Shown here piece after piece: positions 8,322 to 16,477 of a DNA stretch of 64,000 nucleotides. The notes below the pieces were generated by a model that was given only the letters and a program-made list of their open reading frames with translations, had not been told where the DNA came from and did not search any database. Source of the DNA: Planctomycetaceae bacterium (GTDB taxonomy: Bacteria > Planctomycetota > Planctomycetia > Planctomycetales > Planctomycetaceae); NCBI GenBank assembly GCA_020638955.1, contig JACKHO010000002.1, positions 877,220 through 941,219 on the forward strand. The letters are read 5' to 3'. The translations under genes were made by a program, and so were the position numbers. Every line of letters begins with the position of its first letter. The first letter of the stretch is position 1.

Positions 8322-9395
8322 TCAGCTTTTCTCCTGCTGCAGCTCATACTTCAAGTTCTTCATGGAACTGGTCAACGTGTCGTCCTCCGTACTGGCAATC
8401 GCAGCGTCGAGAGCCTTCACGAGCGATGCCTTCTGCTCGTCACTGAGTTTTGGAGCCAGTTGAGTCAATGCCCGTACACTGTTATCGAGCATGAGTCCCC
8501 GTTCGAAATACGCATTCTGCTGCTCCTCGCCCTCAACTTGAGCGGGATCCAGTTTCCAGTCGACGGCATCAGACAGCACATCCTGGAACACTGATAAACC
8601 GTCCAGTGAATCGTTCCGGGCCAAGGCGACAGCGGCGTTAACCTGTGTAATTTGATCACCATCATCGAGCAGTTCATGAATCCGTTCGAGCGCAGCATCC
8701 GAGGGCATGAGCCCCAGCAGAAACGCCGTCTGATGACGTACCAGCGGCTTTGGCTCACGCGATAATCCCAGAATCTGACGTTCCAGTTCGGCATTTTCAA
8801 GCGGAGTTCCTTTTTCAAATCGACGCCCGGCAATCATGACCAGACCCGTCATGGAATGCCGTTGCACTTCCTCAGATCGTTCTTCACTTAAACCGTCACG
8901 CAGTATGGGGAGTGAAACGTCATCGACATCAACGAGTCCCAATGCTTTCGACAGAAAGTCAATTTGGTTGGCTTGTTCGTCCGAAGCTGACTCCAGCTGA
9001 ATGAGATCGCCGTACATTTCCGCGAGCGCTTCGGCCACTTCCTTATTCTCAGCGAGCGGTACAACACCAGCCTCGAGTGGCTCCGTCCGATTCGCTTGAC
9101 GACGTCCATCGGCCTCCAGTGCCTGGGCCAATCCCAACGCGGCACGCCAGCGCACGTGGGGATTTTCACTCTTTACGTCAGCAACCAGTTGCCGCCAATC
9201 ATGTTCCGTCGACGCAGCCCGAGCGAACAGGAAGTAAACACCACACACTGCCAGCACAATAATCGCGGGAACCACGAAAAGCTGTACGATGAAACCCGCA
9301 GAAGGCGGCTCGACCGGTGGCAAATCTTCAACGCGGGGACCACTCTGCGGCTTGGGGGCATCTTCAGAAGCAGCAGACGGGTAAGAATCGGACAT
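8322..9395 (-). CDS. membrane-anchored HEAT-repeat protein
   Basis: 357 residues. A proline-rich N-terminal tail of about 34 residues precedes one transmembrane segment (about 35-58, FIVQLFVVPAIIVLAVCGVYF). The remainder is alpha-helical with the HEAT/PBS-lyase repeat rhythm, for example NPHVRWRAALGLAQAL, EPKPLVRHQTAFLLGLM and DGDQITQVNAAVALARN. Such proteins are interaction scaffolds; no catalytic residues are visible. It is likely anchored in the inner membrane with the repeats on one side. It is co-oriented with the M16 gene 150 bases downstream and divergent from the HtrA gene, with a 222-base spacer that contains a small GGCTCA/TGAGCC hairpin (9421-9438). Confidence 0.75.
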   Translation of the reverse strand: MSDSYPSAASEDAPKPQSGPRVEDLPPVEPPSAGFIVQLFVVPAIIVLAVCGVYFLFARAASTEHDWRQLVADVKSENPHVRWRAALGLAQALEADGRRQANRTEPLEAGVVPLAENKEVAEALAEMYGDLIQLESASDEQANQIDFLSKALGLVDVDDVSLPILRDGLSEERSEEVQRHSMTGLVMIAGRRFEKGTPLENAELERQILGLSREPKPLVRHQTAFLLGLMPSDAALERIHELLDDGDQITQVNAAVALARNDSLDGLSVFQDVLSDAVDWKLDPAQVEGEEQQNAYFERGLMLDNSVRALTQLAPKLSDEQKASLVKALDAAIASTEDDTLTSSMKNLKYELQQEKS

Positions 9396-9617
9396 GTTGC
9401 AAACTCAAGTACTCAAATTTGGCTCAGCAAGTTGAGCCTCATCAATCCAGAAACCCTCCATGCCACCTGGACATTGTATCTACGTGGCAAGTTTTTGCAG
9501 CCACACGGCGTCATCCATTGAAAAACAAACCCGAAAACGCGTTGCCTCGGCAATTGCATTCCTGCCAGAATACACAAACAACACACTCGACCCCGCGCCA
9601 TCAACCCCCATGGTACG

Positions 9618-10790
9618 ATGCGAATCTTCAGCCTGTGCACATTTTCGACACTCCTGGGCACTCTCGTCACAGTTCTCGTCCTGGAACCTTCGCTGATCCT
9701 GGGCAACACCGCCCTCGCCCAGAACCAGCGACCTCCCATCGCCGCCCCCGCCGTCGGCAGCGCCGGAGACTTCAGCCCCAGCTGGTACGACCGTGAAGGC
9801 CTCACGCCAGATGAAGCCGTCAACGTCGCCGTCTATGAACGCTGCAATCGCAGCGTGGTGAACATTTCCACCGTCAGCATTCGGACTGATCGATTTTTCC
9901 TGACTGAAGTCCCTGAAGAAGGGAGCGGCTCTGGAGCAATTCTCGACCAGGCAGGCCACGTGCTGACAAATTTCCACGTCGTCCAGGGAGCAGCCCAGGT
10001 CAACGTCACCTTGTACGACGAAGAATCGTACGCAGCCAAACTGGTGGGGGCCGACCCGGTCAATGATATTGCCGTCCTGAAAATCGATGCCCCGCAGGAC
10101 AAGCTCTACCCCGTCGTCCTGGGTGATTCCGAACGACTCCGCGTCGGGATGAAAGTCTTCGCCCTTGGTAATCCATTCGGTCTGGAGCGCACCATGAGCA
10201 TTGGTTCCGTCTCCAGTCTCAACCGCACACTCGAAGTGCAGCGGAACTGGGTGATCAAATCCATCATCCAAATCGATGCCTCCATCAACCCCGGCAACTC
10301 CGGCGGTCCACTCATCGACGCACACGGTCGAGTGATCGGCATGAACACCGCCATCGCCAGTCGCGTGGCGCAGAGCGCCGGAATTGGATTCGCCATTCCC
10401 TCAAACCTCATCAGTCGGGTTGTCCCTGAACTCATTAAGTATGGACGCGTCATCCGGGGTGACATAGGCATTACGCATGTCACCGTCACCGACGCCGGAT
10501 TAAGAATTGCCCGCATCGCTCCCGGCAGCCCCGCCGAACTCGCGGGCGTACGCGGCCCCAAGGTCACCCGTCGCGGCCCCATTTCCATCATCGACCGCGG
10601 GGCGGCGGACATCATTGTGGCTGTGAACGGTCAACCCGTGAAAACCGCCGCCGAATTCCTGGGGATCATTGAAAGCATGAAACCCAAAGACATCGTCCGC
10701 CTCGGCCTCCTCCGCGAAGGCAAACCCGTCCTCGTCGATGTGACATTAGCCGACGACAGCCGCCTGCAGGAAGAAACTTCGAAGTTTTAG
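9618..10790 (+). CDS. HtrA/DegP-type serine protease with PDZ domain
   Basis: 390 residues with a signal-peptide-like N-terminus (TLLGTLVTVLVLEPSLILGN, cleavage near residue 35). The S1C catalytic triad is complete: H120 in TNFHVV, D150 in NDIAVLK and S228 in GNSGGPL. One C-terminal PDZ domain follows (about 280-375), containing the binding-loop-like ADIIVAVNGQPVKTAAEFL. Length and single PDZ match DegS/HhoA-like members more than two-PDZ DegP. Expected to act in the periplasm on misfolded proteins. An inverted repeat directly downstream (10798-10858) may end the transcript. Confidence 0.92.
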   Translation: MRIFSLCTFSTLLGTLVTVLVLEPSLILGNTALAQNQRPPIAAPAVGSAGDFSPSWYDREGLTPDEAVNVAVYERCNRSVVNISTVSIRTDRFFLTEVPEEGSGSGAILDQAGHVLTNFHVVQGAAQVNVTLYDEESYAAKLVGADPVNDIAVLKIDAPQDKLYPVVLGDSERLRVGMKVFALGNPFGLERTMSIGSVSSLNRTLEVQRNWVIKSIIQIDASINPGNSGGPLIDAHGRVIGMNTAIASRVAQSAGIGFAIPSNLISRVVPELIKYGRVIRGDIGITHVTVTDAGLRIARIAPGSPAELAGVRGPKVTRRGPISIIDRGAADIIVAVNGQPVKTAAEFLGIIESMKPKDIVRLGLLREGKPVLVDVTLADDSRLQEETSKF

Positions 10791-10797
10791 AGGGATC

Positions 10798-10903
10798 AAC
10801 CACGAACCACACCAAAAGTACGAAAAGTCCGTTCGTGTTTTCCGTGCCTTTCGTGGTTCGCTACTTTTCCCCCCTCGTTCCGGAACGCCGCTTGGGAACG
10901 AGG
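10798..10903. repeat. two adjacent inverted repeats downstream of the HtrA gene
   Basis: First dyad: AACCACGAA (10798-10806) with TTCGTGGTT (10850-10858). Second dyad: CCTCGTTCC (10873-10881) with GGAACGAGG (10895-10903). The 13-mer GCTTGGGAACGAG at 10890-10902 recurs inverted at 11382-11394 inside the start of the HD/Hsp90-like gene. The 536 bases between the HtrA gene and that gene hold these repeats and one doubtful small minus-strand frame; nothing else is recognised. Confidence 0.55.
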
Positions 10904-10995
10904 TATAAAAGCCACCCGGTTACCATTCATTCCGAATACTGTCGCGTGGGAAACTATAGCCGGGAAGGCATGCAGAAGCATGCCCTACAACTACT

Positions 10996-11373
10996 TCAGT
11001 CAGTTGCATTTTCGAGTATGTCGGGATTATTCCTCGCGAACCTCTCCATCCCAAATTTGACATCTTCACTTTCGCATCCGAAAGAGTAACACAAGTTAAA
11101 CACTGCTCTATGGCACCATGAAGAACGCGTTCGCACAATCGCCAAGGGTTCAAATGCAATCTGCACCGCCTGATTCCCAGCCATTGATGTCTTCAGACAC
11201 ACAACATAACACATGACGTAGGCTAGAACGCCGAAGACAGCGGCTACGACCGACTGGCTCAGCAATCTTGTGAATTGTCGCCCATCCCATTTTTTCAGAT
11301 CTGTGCGTGGCACTTCACAATTCACCATGACAAACGACTCCACTACATTCCAACACCAATTTAATCTCAGCAT
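10996..11373 (-). CDS. doubtful small membrane protein
   Basis: 125 residues from an ATG at 11373 (a second ATG is at 11328). One convincing hydrophobic segment (SVVAAVFGVLAYVMCYVVCL) is the only recognisable element; the rest is unlike any family I know. The frame overlaps the proposed 5' end of the HD/Hsp90-like gene on the other strand, so both cannot be entirely right. It could be a real small gene disturbed by repeat insertion or a chance frame. Confidence 0.25.
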   Translation of the reverse strand: MLRLNWCWNVVESFVMVNCEVPRTDLKKWDGRQFTRLLSQSVVAAVFGVLAYVMCYVVCLKTSMAGNQAVQIAFEPLAIVRTRSSWCHRAVFNLCYSFGCESEDVKFGMERFARNNPDILENATD

Positions 11374-13821
11374 TGCCCCCTCTCGTTCCCAAGCAGGTGC
11401 GGACTATCAACTGACACCGTGCGAAGCTTTCGTTTTGGGCGGAGCATTCCTAATCCATGATCTAGGAATGGGGCTGGCGGCCTATCCAAATGGCCTCGCA
11501 GGGCCCAAAAGCTCCCGCTATGGAAGGACACCGTTGCGAGCGTATTGCGGAAGCGTGGGCAGGAAGAGGTGACTGCCGCAGATGTCACCGATGCAGACGA
11601 GAATGCTCACCGCGACGCAACCGCTGAAGTTCTCCGAGTTCTTCACGCTTCAAGGGCAGAAGAATTAGCGTTACTGACATGGAAGAACGGGGAAGGGGAT
11701 CCATTCCATTTGATCGAGGATCCTGAGTTGCGCGCTTCGTTTGGGCCGTTGATTGGGCGCATCGCTCATTCGCATTGGTGGCCCGTTGAACAGCTTACTC
11801 ATGAGTTCCCGACGGTCATTGGCGCCCCAGGCGGCTTTCCTGGTGAATGGTCCGTAGACCCGCTCAAGCTCGCGTGCATCATTCGAGGAGCTGACTACTG
11901 TCATCTCGACGACCGACGTGCCCCCGCTTTTGTACGAGCTATCCAGCGTCCATCGAAGGATTCGGCTCCTCATTGGCAGTTTCAGAGCAAGTTGTATCAA
12001 CCGCGTCTTGAAGTAGACCGACTGGTTTACACGGCGAAATCGGCATTTTCACCGAGCGAAGCCCCGGCTTGGTGGATCTGTTACGACACACTTACAGGGC
12101 TAGACACCGAACTGCGGAAAGTGGATTCAATTCTCGCTGACACAAAAAGGGACAGGCTCGCTGCGCGAGGTGTTGCACATGCAGAAGACCCGTCTCGATT
12201 GGCCAAAATCATTAGAACTGACGGTTGGTATCCTGTGGACACGCGAATTCGCGTGACCGCAGTGGCCAATCTCGTTCAAATGTTGGGTGGCGAGCAACTG
12301 TATGGCGACGACATTGCTCCGCCCATGCGTGAACTAATGCAGAACGGCGCTGACGCGATTCGCGCAAGAAGATTGTTAGAGTCTCGTGCGGACGACTGGG
12401 GGACCCTAACCGTAAAACACGGGACAGATGCCACCGGACCGTGGATCGAGGTCGAAGACAGTGGTGTCGGAATGTCACAGGCAGTCCTGACCAGTTGCCT
12501 TCTCGACTTTGGCACAAGTTTTTGGGGCTCAAGACTAATGCACACCGAACTTCCGGGGCTTGATTCTAAGGGATATAACGCAGTCGGGCGATACGGGATT
12601 GGATTCTTCTCCGCCTTCATGTGGGGTGACAAGGTTCAGGTTGTAACTCAGCGCTACGATGCAGCTAAGTCCGACACTCTTACGCTCGAATTCACGAACG
12701 GACTAAGCGAGCGTCCATTACTGCGTAAGGCGGTTGCTGAAGAGTACATTCAGGATGCGGGCACCAAAGTTCGAGTGTGGTTGAAAGATGAATCGATCCT
12801 ATCGCGATTGCTTGGCAAAAATCGTCGCGATTCCCCACTCAGCCTCATGCAAGTCTGCACACAGATCGCGCCGTGCCTGGACGTTTCCGTAGTCGTAATC
12901 GAACAAGGCGCCCCACCTACAATTGCTCTGTCGGCATACGATTGGATGACGGTCGATGAAGAGACCTTCTGTAATCGGCTACCCTCAACCACATACTGGC
13001 GACGCAAACGGAAGCAATCAAGCGCAATCCGCTTCCGACCTCCCTTAACACTGGTCAGGGACGATGATGAGCGGGTTTGGGGACGTGCCGCGATTTGGCC
13101 GGCTCCAATGAATCCCGGGGAGGATGTTCGCCAAGGGGCCGTTGTCGTCGGTGGCTTCTACGCTACGAATCTGAACGGAATCATGGGTGTGCTTCTCGGA
13201 CGCTCTCGTACCGCTGCTCGTGACGTCGGCATTCCGACGATACATGCAGCAGCCTTAAAGCGGTGGGCGACCGAGGAGAGCAATCTGCGACTTGCTGAGG
13301 GGCACGAATCCGAATTCTTAGCGGAGATTGCACAGGTATTGCGTCAGTTTGACGTCGATGTCTCGAAGTACCCTTTTGTTCGGACTAAGGGTGGTTGGAT
13401 TACAGGAGAGCAAGTTGCTGAATGGGCCACAAACTTCAAAACCGCGTATGTCGTCCTAGATGCTGTGTATGACAATATGGTACGGGAAGATGGTGAGTTC
13501 GAATTGAACGACAATGTCTTCGTCGTCGAAGCCGGGCTATCTCCTGTGCTGGCACGGCGAATCTCAGCTTCATGGCCAATTTCCACTTGGCCAAGTGTAG
13601 CGAATGCTGAGCAATGGGGAGAGCACCAATTCTTTGCAATAACCCTTTACGGAGCGGTTGTGGAATCGCTGGCCAAAGGGTGGGACTGCTCTCTAGAGTC
13701 AGTTTTGAAAGAGAACAGTCTTTCATCAGATGACGAAGCATTTTCTGGGGAAATTGGCGTGCGTAATGGATCACCAGTCTTAATGGAACATTTGACGATT
13801 ATTCGAAAGCCTGACAACTGA
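11327..13821 (+). pseudogene. HD-domain/Hsp90-like GHKL ATPase, 5'-truncated and frameshifted
   Basis: From 11545 an uninterrupted 758-codon frame encodes an Hsp90-like ATPase with all ATP-binding boxes: ELMQNGADAI (N box), EVEDSGVGM (G1) and GRYGIGFFSAF (G2). An HD-type domain precedes it. Its start LTPCEAFVLGGAFLIHDLGMG lies in a different frame (11400-11508), and both join if one A is added to the AAAA at 11507-11510, giving GPKKLPLWKDTVASVL. Upstream of QLTP the expected first HD helices are missing; instead the sequence runs into a 13-base repeat (11382-11394). The ATG at 11327 is the best start left. Base use looks more AT-rich than in neighbouring genes, consistent with acquisition. 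HD-linked Hsp90-like ATPases are of unknown function, and links to stress or defence are only suspected. Confidence 0.65.
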
Positions 13822-13865
13822 TTCCGTTTGGCGGGGTGGCATGGTTGCGGTCCCTCATCCCGCCG

Positions 13866-13950
13866 GCAGGTGGCATGGCTGAGGGATGACCCGTTTTTGT
13901 GTGCCATGCTTGCATCGCGGAGCAGGGCAAGCATGCGAACGTTGCTCGGC
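13866..13950 (+). repeat. hairpin element, copy A
   Basis: Starts with GCAGGTGGCATGGC (13866-13879) and contains the stem CATGCTTGC (13905-13913) and GCAAGCATG (13927-13935). Bases 13895-13950 are identical over 56 bases to 14421-14476 (copy C). Shorter inverted relatives are at 14003 and 14689. Confidence 0.7.
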
Positions 13951-14002
13951 GAGAATATCACGAACGACTTGGATCAGCCACATTGCTGTCCGTCCCGCTG
14001 CG

Positions 14003-14036
14003 CATGCCCACGCTGCTACGCGACGTGGGCATGGCA
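14003..14036 (-). repeat. hairpin element, copy B (inverted)
   Basis: Stem CATGCCCACG (14003-14012) and CGTGGGCATG (14024-14033) around an 11-base loop CTGCTACGCGA, followed by GCACA. The loop matches the reverse complement of copies A and C, while the stem bases differ in paired fashion. Confidence 0.65.
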
Positions 14037-14110
14037 CAAAATCAGCGATTCCACAGCGCGAGCGTCTACTCCCCGAACGGATCAACGTCTTCGTCGAGTT
14101 TCTCACGGCG

Positions 14111-14386
14111 TTACTTCGGGGCAGGTTCTGTCTTCCGAATCTCAATCACCTCCTCTTCGATGACGTCCTTCACCGGCGTTCGGTGCATGACCGACCCCAC
14201 GTAGTCCGGTCCTTCGATGAGTTTGAGTGTGTGATGATCAAGTAATTGCCAGACGAGTCCGTGCATCCGTTTTTCTTGCGGCGTTTCCACAATCAGCAGG
14301 TCATCTTCGCGGCGGTAAATGCCCGCAAGGTTCGCAGCCTTGGTTTTCACGCGGTACAGATTTTCCTCTTCGTGGGTAATGGTCAC
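14111..14386 (-). pseudogene. 3' remnant of an unrecognised gene, cut by hairpin element C
   Basis: About 91 codons of protein-like sequence (AGIYRREDDLLIVETPQE, HHTLKLIEGPDYVG, VIEEEVIEIRKTEP) end at 14111. Going upstream the frame remains open but runs directly into the hairpin repeat at 14393-14476, where the translation becomes repeat-derived (HACPAPRCKHGTQKR). A GTG at 14386 (GTG ACC ATT ACC) could serve as a start, giving a short acidic cytoplasmic protein, but truncation of a longer gene by repeat insertion is more likely. I do not recognise the family; the beta-rich, charged sequence is all that can be said. Confidence 0.45.
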
Positions 14387-14392
14387 GTCATG

Positions 14393-14476
14393 GCAGGTGG
14401 CATGGCCGCGCGTTTCCCGCTTTTGTGTGCCATGCTTGCATCGCGGAGCAGGGCAAGCATGCGAACGTTGCTCGGC
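14393..14476 (+). repeat. hairpin element, copy C
   Basis: Begins with GCAGGTGGCATGGC (14393-14406), then a stretch different from copy A, then 56 bases identical to copy A (14421-14476), including the stem CATGCTTGC (14431-14439) and GCAAGCATG (14453-14461). It directly abuts the MITE-like element at 14478. Confidence 0.7.
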
Positions 14477-14477
14477 A

Positions 14478-14621
14478 GGGTGGCGGGGGCGCTCCGCGAT
14501 AGCGGAAGCCCCCGTTAACTGTAGGGAAGTCCGGGGGCTTGGGAGCGTATTCCACTGCGACGATTGCATAGCTTCTCCGCTTGAAGCTATGCCTTGATTT
14601 CACTGGGCGCCCCCGCCACCC
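14478..14621. mobile_element. MITE-like element, 144 bp with 15-bp perfect terminal inverted repeats
   Basis: Ends GGGTGGCGGGGGCGC (14478-14492) and GCGCCCCCGCCACCC (14607-14621) are perfect reverse complements. The interior folds into two further perfect hairpins: AAGCCCCCG (14506-14514) with CGGGGGCTT (14532-14540), and GCATAGCTTC (14566-14575) with GAAGCTATGC (14583-14592). An imperfect CCGC/GCGG hairpin lies near the left end. It has no coding capacity. I see no clear target-site duplication, so mobility is inferred from structure only. Confidence 0.6.
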
Positions 14622-14631
14622 GACCGATCCG

Positions 14632-14665
14632 ACCCTCCCCATTTTGGTTTCGCCGTGGGGAGGGT
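14632..14665. repeat. perfect 9-bp inverted repeat
   Basis: ACCCTCCCC (14632-14640) and GGGGAGGGT (14657-14665) surround a 16-base loop, immediately to the right of the MITE-like element. It is part of the repeat cluster and has no T-run. Confidence 0.45.
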
Positions 14666-14688
14666 AAAGATGGTCTGCACTGCCTATT

Positions 14689-14726
14689 CATGCTCACCCT
14701 GCTGCGCGATGTGAGCATGCCACACA
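14689..14726 (-). repeat. hairpin element, copy D (inverted)
   Basis: Stem CATGCTCAC (14689-14697) and GTGAGCATG (14711-14719) around the loop CCTGCTGCGCGAT, followed by CCACACA. The loop core corresponds to copies A-C, with paired stem substitutions. The remaining 270 bases up to the gene at 15002 hold only the short repeat at 14911. Confidence 0.65.
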
Positions 14727-14910
14727 CTTCACCTGGCGCTCGTCGAGTTTTGTGACATCGAGGTCCGTAGCGGTGACGGTTGCATCGCCATTGGCCCATT
14801 CAAATCTGGCTGACGGTTTGAGAAACGCCAATGAACGGATAACTTGAGGCAACTATTGCATTGACCATCGCCAGTTGTCAGGTGAATTGTCTTTGGTGTG
14901 ACCTGAATTC

Positions 14911-14934
14911 ACAGACAGGAATGTCTGTGCCACC
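14911..14934 (+). repeat. short hairpin repeat ACAGACAGGAATGTCTGT-GCCACC, copy 1
   Basis: A hairpin with arms ACAGACA and TGTCTGT (loop GGAA minus shared bases) followed by GCCACC. Further copies are at 34723-34746 and 43311-43333, all intergenic. Probably a planctomycete REP-type element. Confidence 0.6.
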
Positions 14935-15001
14935 TGATAGACAGCGATGGACGAAGTGCATCTGATCTCATTGTCTGTCACCGCCGTTTAGCCACTACCG
15001 A

Positions 15002-16378
15002 ATGTCTGAAATCAAGAACAGAGTTTTGCTGCTGAACGTTGTGGGTCTGACCCCTGGCGGGATTGGTGAAAATACGCCGCACATTAAGCGGTTTGTGGAT
15101 GAGCACGTGTCGCGTACGCTCGAGCCGCCGTTGCCGGCTGTGACCTGTAGTTCTCAGGCGACGATGACGACCGGGAGCTTGCCCAACGAGCACGGGATTG
15201 TTTCGAACGGTTGGTACTTTCGTGAACTGGGTGATGTGAAGTTCTGGTGTCGGTCTGATCACCTCGTAGGCGGCGAAAAGATTTGGGAGGCGGCGAAGCA
15301 GCGGGACCCCTCAATTCGCACTGCCAATATGTTCTGGCGGTACTGCACGCATGCAGATTGTCACATCACCTGTATGGAGCGGCCAACGTATTGGGCGAAT
15401 GGTCGTAAGGGGCCGGATGTGTATACTGAACCGGCTGGGCTGCGGGATGAACTGGTGGAGAAGTTCGGTGAGTTTCCACTGTTTCGTTTCTGGGGGCCGG
15501 CGACGAGTATTGAGTCATCGCGCTGGATTGCCGATGCCACGCTGCATGTCATGGAATCGCAAGACCCGCACCTGGTACTTTGCTATCTGCCTCACCTCGA
15601 CTATGACGTGCAGAAGTTTGGCCCCGACAGCCCGGAAGCTGCTGCTGCTCATCGCGAGGTCGACGCCGAGGCTGGCAAGCTCATCGACAAAGCGAAAGAA
15701 CTGGGATACGACATTGCCATCGTATCCGAGTACGGCATGACAAAGGTCAGCAAGCCGGTTTATCTCAACCGAGTTCTTCGTGAGGCGGGCTATGTTCGCG
15801 TACAATCTGCGCAGAATGGAGAGCTACTCGAACCGGGGGGAAGTCGCGCCTTCGCAGCCTGCAGTCACCAGGTAGCGCATGTGTATGTGCGTCATCCCGA
15901 AGACTTGTCCAAAGTCAAGCAGCTCTTGGAAAGCGTCGACGGAGTCGAGCGTGTGCTCGATGACGTTGGCAAGCGGGAGTTTGGACTCGATCATACTCGG
16001 TCAGGCGAACTGATTGCTATTGCGGACCCCAATGCGTGGTTCGCATACCCATACTGGCTGGATGATGCCAAAGCTCCCGACTTCGCACACTGCGTTGCGA
16101 TTCACGACAAGCCTGGACACGATCCTGCTGAGATGTTTTTGGGTCCGAAGGGGAAGCTGCATGTCATTAAGCGTGTGGTCCAAATGAAACTTGGCATTCG
16201 TGTTCCGTTTGATGTGATTAGCCTGGATGCGACCAAGATCAAAGGCTCGCACGGTCGACTACCGGACTGCGATAAAAATCGCCCGGTTCTGCTCACCACC
16301 TGGGACTTCGAGGGAGACGAGCATGTGCCGATGACGGAAGTCAAAGGGATTGTCTTAAAGCGGATGTTTCATGACTGA
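15002..16378 (+). CDS. alkaline-phosphatase-superfamily protein (nucleotide pyrophosphatase/phosphodiesterase type)
   Basis: 458 residues, apparently cytoplasmic. The nucleophile region PAVTCSSQATMTTG (T48) followed by PNEHGIVSNGW is typical of type I phosphodiesterase/nucleotide pyrophosphatases. HLDYDVQKFGP and the C-terminal GSHGRLPD support the fold. Two positions that normally hold metal ligands look altered: the first strand reads NVVGL where most relatives have a DG pair, and VSEYGM stands where VSDHGM is expected. This pattern is seen, as far as I recall, in the branch linked to ebo-type clusters, but no other ebo gene is present. The gene stands alone after the repeat cluster and is followed by a small hairpin. 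The substrate is unknown. Confidence 0.8.
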   Translation: MSEIKNRVLLLNVVGLTPGGIGENTPHIKRFVDEHVSRTLEPPLPAVTCSSQATMTTGSLPNEHGIVSNGWYFRELGDVKFWCRSDHLVGGEKIWEAAKQRDPSIRTANMFWRYCTHADCHITCMERPTYWANGRKGPDVYTEPAGLRDELVEKFGEFPLFRFWGPATSIESSRWIADATLHVMESQDPHLVLCYLPHLDYDVQKFGPDSPEAAAAHREVDAEAGKLIDKAKELGYDIAIVSEYGMTKVSKPVYLNRVLREAGYVRVQSAQNGELLEPGGSRAFAACSHQVAHVYVRHPEDLSKVKQLLESVDGVERVLDDVGKREFGLDHTRSGELIAIADPNAWFAYPYWLDDAKAPDFAHCVAIHDKPGHDPAEMFLGPKGKLHVIKRVVQMKLGIRVPFDVISLDATKIKGSHGRLPDCDKNRPVLLTTWDFEGDEHVPMTEVKGIVLKRMFHD

Positions 16379-16379
16379 G

Positions 16380-16400
16380 TTGGAAGGATGATGCTTCCAA
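16380..16400 (+). terminator. weak terminator-like hairpin
   Basis: TTGGAAG (16380-16386) and CTTCCAA (16394-16400) start two bases after the stop codon of the AlkP-type gene. No T-run follows, so termination is uncertain. Confidence 0.35.
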
Positions 16401-16477
16401 TAGAGGCGTCCGGTGGCACGGTTCAGGGTTATCAGCTTATTTCGGCCCTGCTGATTCGGTGAATTGGCCTGTCGAAT

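Noticed and set aside
9480..10325. 281-codon minus-strand frame opposite the HtrA gene
   Set aside because: The protease triad is intact on the plus strand and the antisense frame is low-complexity in Asp and Gly.
13866..14726. Possible CRISPR array
   Set aside because: Only four copies with unequal spacing, mixed orientations and no uniform spacers; the units are hairpin repeats.
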